A DNA stretch of 64,000 nt from Vogesella margarita (GTDB lineage: Bacteria > Pseudomonadota > Gammaproteobacteria > Burkholderiales > Chromobacteriaceae). This document shows, in pieces, positions 16,323-28,775 of this stretch. Each line of letters starts with the position of its first letter. Positions within the stretch are counted from its first letter, which is position 1. A program made the translations under genes and the position numbers. The notes beneath the pieces were generated by a model. It did not search any database and had not been told where the DNA came from. It was given only the letters and a program-made list of their open reading frames with translations. The stretch lies in the NCBI RefSeq assembly GCF_028548475.1, contig NZ_JAQQLE010000014.1, forward strand, positions 1-64,000, given 5' to 3'.

Positions 16323-16503
16323 TGCAGGTGTCCGGCCCGTCAACGACAGGCCGGGTGAAACGGGAAGCCGGTGCAAGTCCGGCGCTGCCCCCGCAACGGT
16401 AAAGCCTGATCGCGCGCCGCGCGATCCAGGAGCAACAACCGCCACTGTCCGCACGGACGGGAAGGCGTTGCCCCGCAAGGCCGAGCCCGGAGACCGGCCT
16501 GCA
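16323..16503 (+). promoter_or_regulatory. cobalamin riboswitch 1 (upstream of first btuB)
   Basis: The element has the B12-box core GCCGGTGCAAGTCCGGCGCTG followed by CCCCGCAACGGTAA, then CCACTGTC, GGGAAGGCG and GAGCCCGGAGACCGGCCTGCA. Its closing helix pairs TGCAGG (16323) with CCTGCA (16498-16503). A TATAAT -10 box is at 16309-16314, so transcription starts almost at the aptamer. Further down, CACTCC (16600-16605) can pair with GGAGTG (16620-16625), which contains the btuB Shine-Dalgarno, giving a visible translational off-switch. Confidence 0.95.
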
Positions 16504-16632
16504 ACGGACGCAGTGGAATCGCGTCCAGCTGGAGCATCGCGGGGAGGCGATCTGACAGAACGTTGGCCGCAACGGCCGGTGTATGTCCTTATTTCTCCGC
16601 ACTCCCTTTATCTCATCCCGGAGTGTGTATTC

Positions 16633-18480
16633 ATGTTCAAGAACAAACCCCTGGCCGCGCTGGTCGCGCTGGCCTGTAGCCAGGCAGCCCTGGCCGCGAC
16701 CCCCGTGAACCAGCTGGACGAGGTGGTGGTCACCGCCACGCGTGTGGCGACACCGCTGGCCAAGGTCCTGTCCGACGTCACCGTGCTCGGCCGTGAGGAG
16801 GTGGAGCAGTCGGGCAGCGTTAGTTTGCTGCAGTTGCTGTCGCGCCAGCCGGGTGTGGAAATGGCCAGTAACGGTGGCGAAGGCAAGACCGGTGGTATCT
16901 ATCTGCGCGGTAGCAATGCCAACCATACGCTGGTGCTGGTGGATGGTGTACGCATCATGTCGGCGACGTTGGGCACCACCGCGCTAGAGCATATTCCGCT
17001 TGCGGCAGTGGAGCGCATCGAGATTTTGCGCGGGCCGGCTTCTAGTTTGTATGGCGCCGATGCCATTGGTGGCGTGATCCAGATCTTTACCAAACGCGGC
17101 GTCGGCACACCGGTTGTCAGCTTCAACGCCGGTTTCGGTGCCGAGGGCAAGCGGGTGATTGGTGCTGGCATCAGCGGCAAGAGTGGTGCCACGGCATACA
17201 GTCTCGCCTTCGATCATAACCAGACCGACGGCATTTCCTCGGCCAACGCCCGCAACAGTTTCAGCACCAATCCCGATCGCGACGGCTATGACAACACCAC
17301 CTACTTGCTGAACATGCAGCATGAGTTGGCAGCCGGTCATAGTCTGGGGCTTAACCTGTACCAGACCGAAGCCAGTAGCGAGTTCGATTACAGTGCCAGC
17401 GCACAGGATGAGGATCGGATTCGTTTGGCCGGGCAAAGTCTGGAGCTGAAAGACCAGCTGGCGGCCAATTGGCACAGCACGCTGCGTTACAGCCATAGCA
17501 ATGACCGCGCCAAGAGCTATATCGGTGGCAATTTCAGTTCGCCCGCCTATGCCTACGAAACCCGTCAGGATGAGTGGCTGTGGCAGAACGACGTGAGGCT
17601 GACTGCCGGCCAGCAGCTGGCGCTTGGTGTCTCCAATACGCAGCAGCGTGTGCTCAGCAGCACCGCATTTACCAATACCCGCCGTTCCGTCGATGCCGCG
17701 TTTGCCAGCTATCAGGGGGAATTCGGTGCGCACAGCCTGCAAGGCAGTCTGCGGATTGATGACAACTCGCAGTTCGGTGCCAAGACCACCGGCCAGATCG
17801 GTTACGGCTTCGTGCCGGCTCAGGGCTGGTTGCTGCGCGCCGCTTACGGCACCGCGTTCAAGGCGCCGACCTTCAATGACCTGTACTACCCATTTGAAGA
17901 TTACGGTGGTGGTTTTACTTACCAGGGTAACCCGAACCTGAAACCGGAGGAGGCTCGTAACCGCGAGCTGGCGGTGCAGTGGCGCGATGGAGGCCGCTAT
18001 CTGCGGCTGACGGCATTCGACAACCGTATCAATAACCTGATTCAGACCACGGATGATTTTTCCACGGTAGAAAACGTGGCCAATGCCCGCATTCGTGGCC
18101 AGACCTTGGAGGCCGCCACCACCTGGGGCGAGGTGACGCTCAGCGGTAACCTCACCTCACAGCGGGCGCGTGACAGCAACACGGCCAAGCTGCTGACGAA
18201 ACGTTCCAAACTGCACGGTGGGGTGACGCTGGCTTGGCAGCAGGATCGTACCCGCTGGTCTGCCGAGTGGCAGGCTAGCGGCCGCCGTCCGGTTGACAGC
18301 AGTAACAGTGAGTATCTGGCTGGCTACGGGCTGCTGAATCTGGGCGCCGACTATCAACTGGACAAAAACTGGACGCTGAACACCCGGCTCACCAACGTGG
18401 GCGATAAAGCGTATGAAACCGTTAAAGGCTTTAACCAAGCGGGTCGTGGCTGGTTTGTGGGTGTCCGTTACGCACAATAA
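16633..18480 (+). CDS. btuB: TonB-dependent vitamin B12 receptor, copy 1
   Basis: The 615-residue outer-membrane receptor has a signal peptide (ending AALAA at about residue 22), a TonB box (DEVVVTATR, about 29-37), a plug domain (QLLSRQPGVEM, YLRGSNANHTLVLVDG, ILRGPASSLYGADAIGG) and a beta barrel ending WFVGVRYAQ. The length matches E. coli BtuB (614). The start is ATG 16633 after CCCGGAGTG; the frame is open far to the left but through the riboswitch, so an upstream start is rejected. Control by a B12 riboswitch makes cobalamin or cobinamide the likely ligand. A strong terminator follows before the second copy. Confidence 0.93.
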   Translation: MFKNKPLAALVALACSQAALAATPVNQLDEVVVTATRVATPLAKVLSDVTVLGREEVEQSGSVSLLQLLSRQPGVEMASNGGEGKTGGIYLRGSNANHTLVLVDGVRIMSATLGTTALEHIPLAAVERIEILRGPASSLYGADAIGGVIQIFTKRGVGTPVVSFNAGFGAEGKRVIGAGISGKSGATAYSLAFDHNQTDGISSANARNSFSTNPDRDGYDNTTYLLNMQHELAAGHSLGLNLYQTEASSEFDYSASAQDEDRIRLAGQSLELKDQLAANWHSTLRYSHSNDRAKSYIGGNFSSPAYAYETRQDEWLWQNDVRLTAGQQLALGVSNTQQRVLSSTAFTNTRRSVDAAFASYQGEFGAHSLQGSLRIDDNSQFGAKTTGQIGYGFVPAQGWLLRAAYGTAFKAPTFNDLYYPFEDYGGGFTYQGNPNLKPEEARNRELAVQWRDGGRYLRLTAFDNRINNLIQTTDDFSTVENVANARIRGQTLEAATTWGEVTLSGNLTSQRARDSNTAKLLTKRSKLHGGVTLAWQQDRTRWSAEWQASGRRPVDSSNSEYLAGYGLLNLGADYQLDKNWTLNTRLTNVGDKAYETVKGFNQAGRGWFVGVRYAQ

Positions 18481-18615
18481 GTGTGGCGCCACTTAGCCAG
18501 GGGCTGGTGGTGTACCGGTGACTAAGGCCATGCTGGCCGTTCCTTGGCCTGCGTTGCGGGTCACTTGCCGTGCCGGGCAAGCGGCTTGCTGATGTTAGTT
18601 GAGTGTTTGATCCAG

Positions 18616-18649
18616 GCCCCTGTTTGACGTGCTCAAACAGGGGCTTTTT
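18616..18649 (+). terminator. rho-independent terminator after btuB copy 1
   Basis: A perfect 12-bp stem (GCCCCTGTTTGA / TCAAACAGGGGC) with a CGTGC loop is followed by TTTTT. It isolates the two receptor genes, so each depends on its own riboswitch. Confidence 0.95.
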
Positions 18650-18737
18650 CATGCCGGTGCCCCTCACGCGCTGACCGGCGGCGGCAAATTGCAGCTGCGC
18701 GCGTATTGTGCCGTGCACGCAGGTATAATCCCGCCCC

Positions 18738-18919
18738 TGCAGGTGTCCGGCGCGTCCTAAGCGCGCCGGGTGAAACTGGGAAGCCGGTGCAATTCCGGCG
18801 CTGCCCCCGCAACGGTAAGGTCTGGGCGCGCATGCCGCGCCCAAGGTGCAACACTCGCCACTGTCCGGCAGGACGGGAAGGCGTTGCCCCGCATGACCAA
18901 GCCCGGAGACCGGCCTGCA
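18738..18919 (+). promoter_or_regulatory. cobalamin riboswitch 2 (upstream of second btuB)
   Basis: It has the same architecture as riboswitch 1: a TATAAT box at 18724-18729, the closing helix TGCAGG / CCTGCA, the B12 box GCCGGTGCAATTCCGGCGCTG and GCCCGGAGACCGGCCTGC. The optional P-arm near 18825 differs (GGGCGCGCATGCCGCGCCC). Downstream, CACTCC (19026-19031) pairs with GGAGTG (19046-19051) over the ribosome site. Aptamer and expression platform are both near copies of the first. Confidence 0.95.
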
Positions 18920-19058
18920 ACAGACGCGGTGGAATCGCGTCTTGCTGGAGCATCGCGGGGAGGCGAGCTGACAGTCCGCTTGCCGCAACGGCCGGCGCGC
19001 ATGTCTTTTGGTCCTGATTTCTCCGCACTCCCTTTTTCCCATCCCGGAGTGTGTATTC

Positions 19059-20900
19059 ATGTTTGACAACAAAACCCTGGCCGCGCTGCTGGCGCTGGCC
19101 ACCGGCCATGCCGCCGTGGCTGCCGATCCCGTCACCACGGGCGAGACCGTGGTGGTCACCGCCACCCGTAGCGCGATTCCGCTCAGCCGCGTGCTGGCCG
19201 ACGTCACCGTGCTCGGCCGCGAAGAAATCGAGCAGTCCGGCAGCCTGACACTGCCGGAGCTGCTCAGCCGCCAGCCGGGGGTGGAAGCCTACAGCAACGG
19301 CGGCGAGGGCAAATCCGCCAGCCTGCTGCTGCGCGGGGCCAAGGCCGATCACGTGCTGGTGCTGGTCGACGGCATGCGCATTGCCTCGGTCACCACCGGC
19401 GCCACCTCGCTGGAACACCTGCCGCTGGCGGCGATCGAGAAGATCGAGATCCTGCGCGGTCCGGTTTCCAGCCTGTATGGCGCCGACGCCATCGGCGGTG
19501 TGATCCAGATATTCACCAAGCGCGGCGAAGGCGGGCCGGCACTGAGCTTCCATGCCGGCATCGGTGCCGAGCACAAGCGCAGCAGTGGCGCCGGGTTGTC
19601 CGGCAAGGCCGGCAACACCGCCTTCAACCTCGCGTTCGAGCACAACCGTACCGACGGCATTTCCTCGCGCCGCTATCTGCCTGGCAAGTACAACCCCGAC
19701 CGTGACGGCTACGAGAACACCACCTATCTCGCCAGCGTGCAGCACGAGTTGGCCGCCGGCCACAGCCTGGGGCTGAACCTGTACCAGACCGAGGCCAGCA
19801 GCGCCTACGACGCCACCGTCAACAAGGCGGACGAGCTGCGCTCGCGCCTGCAGGGGCACAGCATCGAGCTGAAAAACCGGCTGCGGGCTAACTGGCAAAG
19901 TACCTTGCGTTACGCCGAGACCAATGACCGGCAGCACACCTTTACCAAGGGCAACTTCGGCACACCGTCCGCGATTGCCGCTACCCGCCAGCAGGAATGG
20001 CAGTGGCAGCACGACGTGCAGTGGCAGGGCGTCGGCCAGTTCAGCCTCGGCGCGGCGCACACCGAGCAGCAGATCGAGACCCTGAACAGCTTCAACGGCA
20101 CCCGCCGCAACGTGGATTCGCTGTTTGCCGCCTACCAGGGCAGCTTCGGCGCGCACCGGCTGCAGGGCAGCCTGCGCCACGACGACAACTCGCAGTTCGG
20201 CGACAAGGCCACCGGCCAGCTCGGCTATGGCTATGCGCTGACGCCGCAGTGGCTGCTTGGCGCCGCCTACGGCACCGCGTTCAAGGCACCGACCTTCAAC
20301 CAGCTGTACTGGAGCGGCTCCGGCGCCAGCTACCACGGCAACCCGGCCCTGCGCCCGGAAGAGGCGCGCAACCGCGAGCTGTCGCTGAAGTGGCGGCAGC
20401 AGGGTGACTACTTCAGCGTGATCGCGTTCGATAACCGGATCGACAACCTGATCGCCAGCAAATCGGTGAGCGACGGGCTGCAGGTCAATATCGACGAGGC
20501 GCGCATCACCGGCCAGACGCTGGAAGCCGGCCGCAGCTGGGGCGATTTCAGTCTCGCCGGCAGCATCACCTCGCAACGGCCGCGCAGCCAGCCTTCCGGC
20601 AAGCTGCTGGCACGCCACGCCAAACTGTTCGGTGCGCTGACGGCCGGCTGGCAGCGGAACCGCGCCCGCCTCAGCGCGGAGTGGCGCGCCAGTGGCCGTC
20701 GCTACGACGATGCCGACAACAGCGCCGACAAGGTGCTGGGCGGTTACGGCGTGCTCAACCTCGGCGCCGACTACCAGCTGGACAAGCAGTGGACGCTGAA
20801 CACGCGGTTGAGCAACGTCGGCGACAAGCGCTACGAGACCGTAAAAGACTACAATCAGCCCCGTCGTGGCTGGTTCGTCGGCGTACGCTACGCCCAGTAA
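19059..20900 (+). CDS. btuB: TonB-dependent vitamin B12 receptor, copy 2
   Basis: The 613-residue paralogue of the upstream receptor has a signal peptide ending AAVAA, a TonB box (GETVVVTATR), the same plug motifs and a barrel ending WFVGVRYAQ. The two proteins align end to end with most differences in barrel loops. Copy 2 uses more GC-rich codons than copy 1 (ACC GCC GGC-rich against more AGT, GGT, TTG), so they have either diverged for some time or one came from a relative. The start is set by CCCGGAGTG before ATG 19059. It is followed by a terminator and cobU. Confidence 0.93.
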   Translation: MFDNKTLAALLALATGHAAVAADPVTTGETVVVTATRSAIPLSRVLADVTVLGREEIEQSGSLTLPELLSRQPGVEAYSNGGEGKSASLLLRGAKADHVLVLVDGMRIASVTTGATSLEHLPLAAIEKIEILRGPVSSLYGADAIGGVIQIFTKRGEGGPALSFHAGIGAEHKRSSGAGLSGKAGNTAFNLAFEHNRTDGISSRRYLPGKYNPDRDGYENTTYLASVQHELAAGHSLGLNLYQTEASSAYDATVNKADELRSRLQGHSIELKNRLRANWQSTLRYAETNDRQHTFTKGNFGTPSAIAATRQQEWQWQHDVQWQGVGQFSLGAAHTEQQIETLNSFNGTRRNVDSLFAAYQGSFGAHRLQGSLRHDDNSQFGDKATGQLGYGYALTPQWLLGAAYGTAFKAPTFNQLYWSGSGASYHGNPALRPEEARNRELSLKWRQQGDYFSVIAFDNRIDNLIASKSVSDGLQVNIDEARITGQTLEAGRSWGDFSLAGSITSQRPRSQPSGKLLARHAKLFGALTAGWQRNRARLSAEWRASGRRYDDADNSADKVLGGYGVLNLGADYQLDKQWTLNTRLSNVGDKRYETVKDYNQPRRGWFVGVRYAQ

Positions 20901-20936
20901 ACGGGATGACCGGGCACCATCCCGGTTCCGCACAAC

Positions 20937-20968
20937 ACGACCTGACCCGATCCGGGCAGGTCGTTTTT
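20937..20968 (+). terminator. rho-independent terminator after btuB copy 2
   Basis: The stem ACGACCTG-CC / GG-CAGGTCGT (one mismatch) is followed by TTTTT. It lies between the receptor and cobU and overlaps the cobU upstream region, so cobU is either read-through-expressed or has a weak promoter of its own. Confidence 0.85.
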
Positions 20969-20989
20969 GATTTCCGGCAGGAGTTGAGC

Positions 20990-21523
20990 ATGAGCACGCA
21001 TCTGATCACCGGCGGTGCCCGCAGCGGCAAGAGCCGTTACGCCGAGCAGCTGGCGCTGGCCCACGACGGGCCGGTGCTGTACGTCGCCACCGCCGAGCGG
21101 CGCGACGACGACAGCTTTGCCGCGCGCATCGCACACCATCGCGAGCGCCGTCCGGCGTCCTGGGGGCTGGTCGAGGCCGGGCCGGCGCTGGCGGCGGTGA
21201 TCGCGGCACAGGGGACGGCCGGCAGCCTGCTGCTGGTCGACTGTCTCGGCATGTGGCTGATGCGCTTTTTCGACGCCGATGGCCGGTTCCTGGCTGACGA
21301 CTGGCAGCGCGAGCGCAGCGCGCTGCTGGATGCGCTGGCCGCGACGCCGGCCGCGGTGCTGCTGGTCAGCAACGAGATCGGCTGGGGCGTGGTGCCGCTC
21401 GGCGCCGAGACCCGCCACTTCGTCGACGAGCTGGGGCGGCTGAACCAGGACGTCGCCGCGTGCTGCCGGCGGGTGACGCTGGTGGCCTGCGGCCAACCGT
21501 TGCCGCTGAAGGTGCCGGCATGA
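20990..21523 (+). CDS. cobU: bifunctional adenosylcobinamide kinase / adenosylcobinamide-phosphate guanylyltransferase
   Basis: CobU phosphorylates adenosylcobinamide and attaches GMP, giving the GDP-cobinamide used by CobS. The 177-residue protein begins with the P-loop TGGARSGKSRYAE (GGARSGKS at about 8-15), then YVATAERRDDD, RIAHHRERRP (guanylylated histidine region), LLVDCLGMWL and VSNEIGWGVVP. The ATG at 20990 follows AGGAG. It overlaps the next gene (ATGA). With cobS, cobC and cobT the locus covers most of nucleotide-loop assembly. No corrin-ring genes are present, which suggests salvage of cobinamide. Confidence 0.95.
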   Translation: MSTHLITGGARSGKSRYAEQLALAHDGPVLYVATAERRDDDSFAARIAHHRERRPASWGLVEAGPALAAVIAAQGTAGSLLLVDCLGMWLMRFFDADGRFLADDWQRERSALLDALAATPAAVLLVSNEIGWGVVPLGAETRHFVDELGRLNQDVAACCRRVTLVACGQPLPLKVPA

Positions 21524-22389
21524 GGCGCTGGGCAGGGCTGGCGTTGCTGGCGGGCTGGGTATTGCCGGCTGTGGCGCAGCTGACGGTGACGGACGGGCTG
21601 GGGCAGACGGTGACGCTGGCGGCGCCGGCACGGCGCATCGTGGTGCTGGTGCCGCATGCGGTGGAAACGCTGTATGCCATCGGTGCCGGGGCGCAGATCG
21701 TGGCGGTGGTCGAGCACAGCGACCAGCCGCCGGCGGCGAGGCAGCTGCCGCGCGTCGGCAGTTACAGCGGCATCAGCCTGGAGGCCATCCTGCGGTTGCG
21801 CCCCGAGCTGGTGGTGGCCTGGCGCGACGGCGGCCATCCGCGCGAGCTGGCGCGGCTGCGCGCGCTGGGTATTCCGCTCTATGTCAGCGCCCCGCAGGAC
21901 GTGGCCGGTATCGCCCGCGAAATGCGCGTGCTGGGCACGCTCAGCGGCCAGGCGCGCGGCGCGGCGCAACAGGCGGCACGCTTCGAGCAGCAATTCGTCA
22001 GCCTGCGGCAGCGCTACGCGACGGCGCGGCCGGTGGCAACCTTCGTGCAGGTCGGCGACACGCCCTTGTTCAGTATCAGCCGCTTGAGTTTTGTCGACAG
22101 CCTGGTGCGGCTGTGCGGCGGTCGCAACGTGTTTGCCGACGCCGCGGTGCCGGCGCCGCAGGTCAGCGTCGAGGCGGTGCTGGCGCGCCGCCCGCAGCTG
22201 ATCCTCGCCTTCGGCACGCGGCAGCTGGCGTACTGGCAACGTTGGCCGCAACTGCCGGCGGTGGCGCTGGGCAACCTGTCGCTGCTGGACGAGGACGGCA
22301 TCAGCCGCCCCGGCCCGCGCCTGGCCGACGGCGCCGCCCGGCTGTGCCGCCAGATCGACGCCGCGCGGCAGCGTTTGCCGGCGGGCTGA
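21520..22389 (+). CDS. btuF: cobalamin/metal-chelate ABC transporter substrate-binding protein (BtuF-like)
   Basis: The 289-residue protein has a signal peptide (RWAGLALLAGWVLPAVAQ, cleaved at about 20) and a helical-backbone metal-receptor fold: LTVTDGLGQTVTL, RRIVVLVPHAVETLYAIGAG, RVGSYSGISLEAILRLRPELVVAW, and a second lobe from about residue 175. It overlaps cobU by four bases. The locus makes periplasmic B12 capture likely; haem or siderophore binding cannot be excluded from sequence. The BtuC and BtuD partners are not in the window. Confidence 0.85.
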   Translation: MRRWAGLALLAGWVLPAVAQLTVTDGLGQTVTLAAPARRIVVLVPHAVETLYAIGAGAQIVAVVEHSDQPPAARQLPRVGSYSGISLEAILRLRPELVVAWRDGGHPRELARLRALGIPLYVSAPQDVAGIAREMRVLGTLSGQARGAAQQAARFEQQFVSLRQRYATARPVATFVQVGDTPLFSISRLSFVDSLVRLCGGRNVFADAAVPAPQVSVEAVLARRPQLILAFGTRQLAYWQRWPQLPAVALGNLSLLDEDGISRPGPRLADGAARLCRQIDAARQRLPAG

Positions 22390-22545
22390 GGCCGGCGCGC
22401 CATTTCGTTGCGGCGCGGCATATTTTGCTGACATCGGCGCGCGGCAAGACGTAAAATCTGGCGGTCGCTGCGCTGTTCGCCCAAGCCGGGCGACGGTGGC
22501 AGACCCGGTTTGACGCCTCCTCTACCCTTGGCTATCCTCGCCGCT

Positions 22546-22749
22546 ATGGAACAAGAACTCGATTATCTGGAAGGCCGTGTGGTGGCGCTGATTGCGCGCA
22601 TCCACGAGCTGGAAAACCAGAATGGCCGCTTCGCCGAGGTGCTGGCGCAGACCATGAAGGAAAATGCCGAAATGAAATTCGCGCTGGAGGAAACCCGCCA
22701 CCGCGTTGCCGCGCTGATGACGCGCCTGCCGCAGGAGGATGCCGAATGA
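22546..22749 (+). CDS. small coiled-coil protein, ZapB-like (TIGR02449-type)
   Basis: The 67-residue, almost wholly helical protein starts MEQELDYLEGRVVALIARIHELE and contains heptad-like leucines with an LAQTMKENAEMKF segment. Small coiled coils of this kind commonly precede zapA and are thought to act with it at the FtsZ ring. I chose the ATG at 22546; an ATG 12 codons upstream would add a hydrophobic, non-helical N-terminus (TPPLPLAILAA). Its stop overlaps the zapA start (ATGA). Confidence 0.75.
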   Translation: MEQELDYLEGRVVALIARIHELENQNGRFAEVLAQTMKENAEMKFALEETRHRVAALMTRLPQEDAE

Positions 22750-23060
22750 GCGAGATCGTACAGGTAGAGGTGACCCTGCTCGGGCGCCAGTTCACCATCG
22801 GCACGCCGCTGGAAGAGCGCGACACGCTGGAGCAGGCGGTGCGCCTGCTGGGCGACAAGATCCAGGCGATCCAGAGCGGCGGCCGCATCGTCGACGCCGA
22901 CAAGATCGCGATCATGGCCGCGCTCAACATCGCCCACGACCTGCTGAAGGTAAAAGTTGGCGATGGTGGCTTGGAGATGGCGACAATCCGGCGTAAAATA
23001 CAGCACATGAGCGAGGCCGCTGACGAGGCGTTACGCCAGAACCAGCCCAACCTGCTCTAA
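22746..23060 (+). CDS. zapA: cell division protein ZapA
   Basis: ZapA bundles FtsZ protofilaments at midcell. The 104-residue protein has the N-terminal VEVTLLGRQFTIGTPLEER domain and a long C-terminal helix (DKIAIMAALNIAHDLLKVK onward). The gene order zapA, 6S RNA, fau is the widely conserved gammaproteobacterial/betaproteobacterial arrangement and supports all three calls. Confidence 0.93.
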   Translation: MSEIVQVEVTLLGRQFTIGTPLEERDTLEQAVRLLGDKIQAIQSGGRIVDADKIAIMAALNIAHDLLKVKVGDGGLEMATIRRKIQHMSEAADEALRQNQPNLL

Positions 23061-23075
23061 GACGAATATCCGTTC

Positions 23076-23260
23076 TTTCCCCTGCGGTGTTCGAGACGGC
23101 CCATAATTCCTTTGTACCAATGCGTTCGCTTTTGGTTGTCAGCATGAGTAGCGGGTGTGTCGCGTCCCTTCGCGGATGTGCCCGAAGCTACTGGCAGGCG
23201 ACCCCCCCTGGAAACAGGGTACAAGCGAATTCGGCCCGATCGACTCTCGCGGGGGATTCC
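23076..23260 (+). ncRNA. ssrS: 6S RNA
   Basis: 6S RNA mimics an open promoter and holds sigma-70 RNA polymerase in stationary phase. The 5' end (TTTCCCCTGCGGTGTTCG) and 3' end (TCTCGCGGGGGATTCCC) form the typical closing stem, with a large central bulge and a distal hairpin around TCGCGTCCCTTCGCGGATG. It sits between zapA and fau as in many proteobacteria. The ends are estimated from pairing; an open frame running through this RNA into fau is not coding. Confidence 0.87.
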
Positions 23261-23274
23261 CCCTCCTTCCGCCC

Positions 23275-23880
23275 ATGACCTCCTCTGCTGCCGCTGACAA
23301 GGCGCGTTTGCGCCGCGAGATTCGCCAGGCGCGCAAAGCCATTCCTGCCGCACACCGCCATCACGCCGAAAAGGCGATCAGCCGTCATGCACGCCGTTTT
23401 TTCCGCCATGGCCGCCGTATCGGCGCCTATATCGCCACCGGGTCCGAGCTGGGGCTGGACGCGCTGATGGCGCGCGCGCTGGCGCACGGCTGTCGCGTGG
23501 CGCTGCCGGCACTGCCGCTGCGCGGGCGCAAGATGCTGTTCTCGGTGCTGGATGCGCGCGGTCGCTGGTATCACAACCGCTACGGTATCCCGGAGTTCGA
23601 CGGCGCGAACTGGCGCGCCCGCGATCTGGAGATCCTGTTCGTGCCGCTGCTGGCGGTGGACGCGCAGGGCTACCGCATGGGGCAGGGCGGGGGCTTTTAC
23701 GACACCACACTGGCCTATCTCAATGGCTTTCGCCGCTGGCGGCGACCGTTGCTGGTCGGCGTCGCCTTCGACTGCCAGCGGGTGGCGGCGGTGCCGAAGG
23801 AGGCGTGGGACGTGCAGCTTGATTACCTGCTGACCGAGTCCGGCCTCATCCGTTACCGGCGCCTGGCAGCGCCGGTGTAG
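23275..23880 (+). CDS. fau: 5-formyltetrahydrofolate cyclo-ligase
   Basis: The enzyme converts 5-formyl-THF to 5,10-methenyl-THF with ATP. The 201-residue protein has an N-terminal KARLRREIRQARKAI basic helix, a central IGAYIATGSELGLDAL and the family signature LEILFVPLLAVDAQGYRMGQGGGFYDTTL (about 125-153, given here as the VPLLAVD and GQGGGFYD parts). The ATG at 23275 lies about 15 bases beyond the 6S RNA 3' end, so the mRNA is probably processed from, or shared with, the 6S transcript. Confidence 0.93.
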   Translation: MTSSAAADKARLRREIRQARKAIPAAHRHHAEKAISRHARRFFRHGRRIGAYIATGSELGLDALMARALAHGCRVALPALPLRGRKMLFSVLDARGRWYHNRYGIPEFDGANWRARDLEILFVPLLAVDAQGYRMGQGGGFYDTTLAYLNGFRRWRRPLLVGVAFDCQRVAAVPKEAWDVQLDYLLTESGLIRYRRLAAPV

Positions 23881-23910
23881 TCCGGCCGGCGTCTGCCGGC
23901 GCCGTGCCGT

Positions 23911-24084
23911 TTAGCGGCAGTTGCCTTTCTTGGCCTGACCCGGCGGGCAGAACGAGCCGGAGTGGCCGTCGCCGATCTCGATTTCCAGCGGCTTGATCTC
24001 GATCGGTTTCACCGACACGCGCGGGCCGCTGATGGTACAGGCAGCGAGCAGCAGCGCCACGCTGGCAAGCAGGACTGTTTTCAT
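23911..24084 (-). CDS. small predicted lipoprotein
   Basis: The 57-residue protein has a lipoprotein signal (MKTVLLASVALLLAAC, lipobox LAAC with Cys at 16), a Val/Ile-rich stretch with alternating KPIEIKPLEIEIGDG and a C-terminus with two further cysteines (SFCPPGQAKKGNC) that could form a disulfide. No family is recognised. It converges with fau. The frame is open further upstream but without a signal peptide, so the short form is preferred. Confidence 0.65.
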   Translation of the reverse strand: MKTVLLASVALLLAACTISGPRVSVKPIEIKPLEIEIGDGHSGSFCPPGQAKKGNCR

Positions 24085-24172
24085 GACATTGTCTCTTTCG
24101 GAGGATGGGAGGGAGAATGCCGCATTATAGGATATCGCGCCCGGTGGCGAGCACCGGCGCCGGAGGACGGGC

Positions 24173-28166
<3,994 letters not shown>

Positions 28167-28197
28167 TCCCGCTAGTCACGCGCCGTAACGCAACAAG

Positions 28198-28229
28198 GCG
28201 GCTGACGGGTATCCCCGTCAGCCGCGTTT
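28198..28229 (+). terminator. terminator of leuS
   Basis: A perfect 12-bp stem (GCGGCTGACGGG / CCCGTCAGCCGC) with a short loop is followed by GTTTTC. Confidence 0.88.
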
Positions 28230-28256
28230 TCACAACGGCGCACACCGGAGTGTCGT

Positions 28257-28775
28257 ATGAACCGACTGATCAAGAGCACGCTGCTGGCCGGCGCCCTGCT
28301 GGCGCTGAGCGCCTGCGGCTTTCACCTGCGCGGGCTGTCGGCACCGCTGACGCCGCTGCCGTTTGCCAGCATCGCCATCCAGCAGGCGGGCAACCTCGCC
28401 GAGCCGCTGCAAAGCGCGCTGCAGCGCGACGGCCGCGTGCAGTTGCAAAGCCGTGCTGCCGACGCCGAGGTGGTGCTGACCATCGACAGCACCGCCAATG
28501 CCAAGGACATCCTGACCATCAACCGCGGCGGCAAGGTCAACGAGTACCTGCTCACCTACCGTGTCGAGGCCAGCGTGCAGCGCAAGGGTGAGGAGCAGCC
28601 GCTGCCGCTGACGGTGGTGGTGCGCCGCGAGCTGAGCTACAGCGACAGCGCGGTGCTGGGCAAGGAGCGCGAGGAAGCGCTGCTGCTGGAAGACATGCGC
28701 CGCGATGCCGCCGAACAGCTGATGCACCGTCTCGCCTACCTGCCGAAACCGGGCAATGCCAGCACTAAGCCCTGA
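28257..28775 (+). CDS. lptE: LPS-assembly lipoprotein LptE
   Basis: LptE plugs the LptD barrel and helps insert lipopolysaccharide in the outer membrane. The 172-residue protein has a lipoprotein signal (lipobox LSAC, Cys at about 20), then the family start CGFHLRG, and a C-terminal EALLLEDMRRDAAEQLMHRL helix. The leuS-lptE-holA order is common in proteobacteria. It overlaps holA by 20 bases. Confidence 0.93.
   Translation: MNRLIKSTLLAGALLALSACGFHLRGLSAPLTPLPFASIAIQQAGNLAEPLQSALQRDGRVQLQSRAADAEVVLTIDSTANAKDILTINRGGKVNEYLLTYRVEASVQRKGEEQPLPLTVVVRRELSYSDSAVLGKEREEALLLEDMRRDAAEQLMHRLAYLPKPGNASTKP

Noticed and set aside
16273-16632. N-terminal extension of the first btuB gene through the leader
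   Set aside because: The extension is read from the riboswitch itself. A signal peptide begins exactly at ATG 16633 after a conserved ribosome site.
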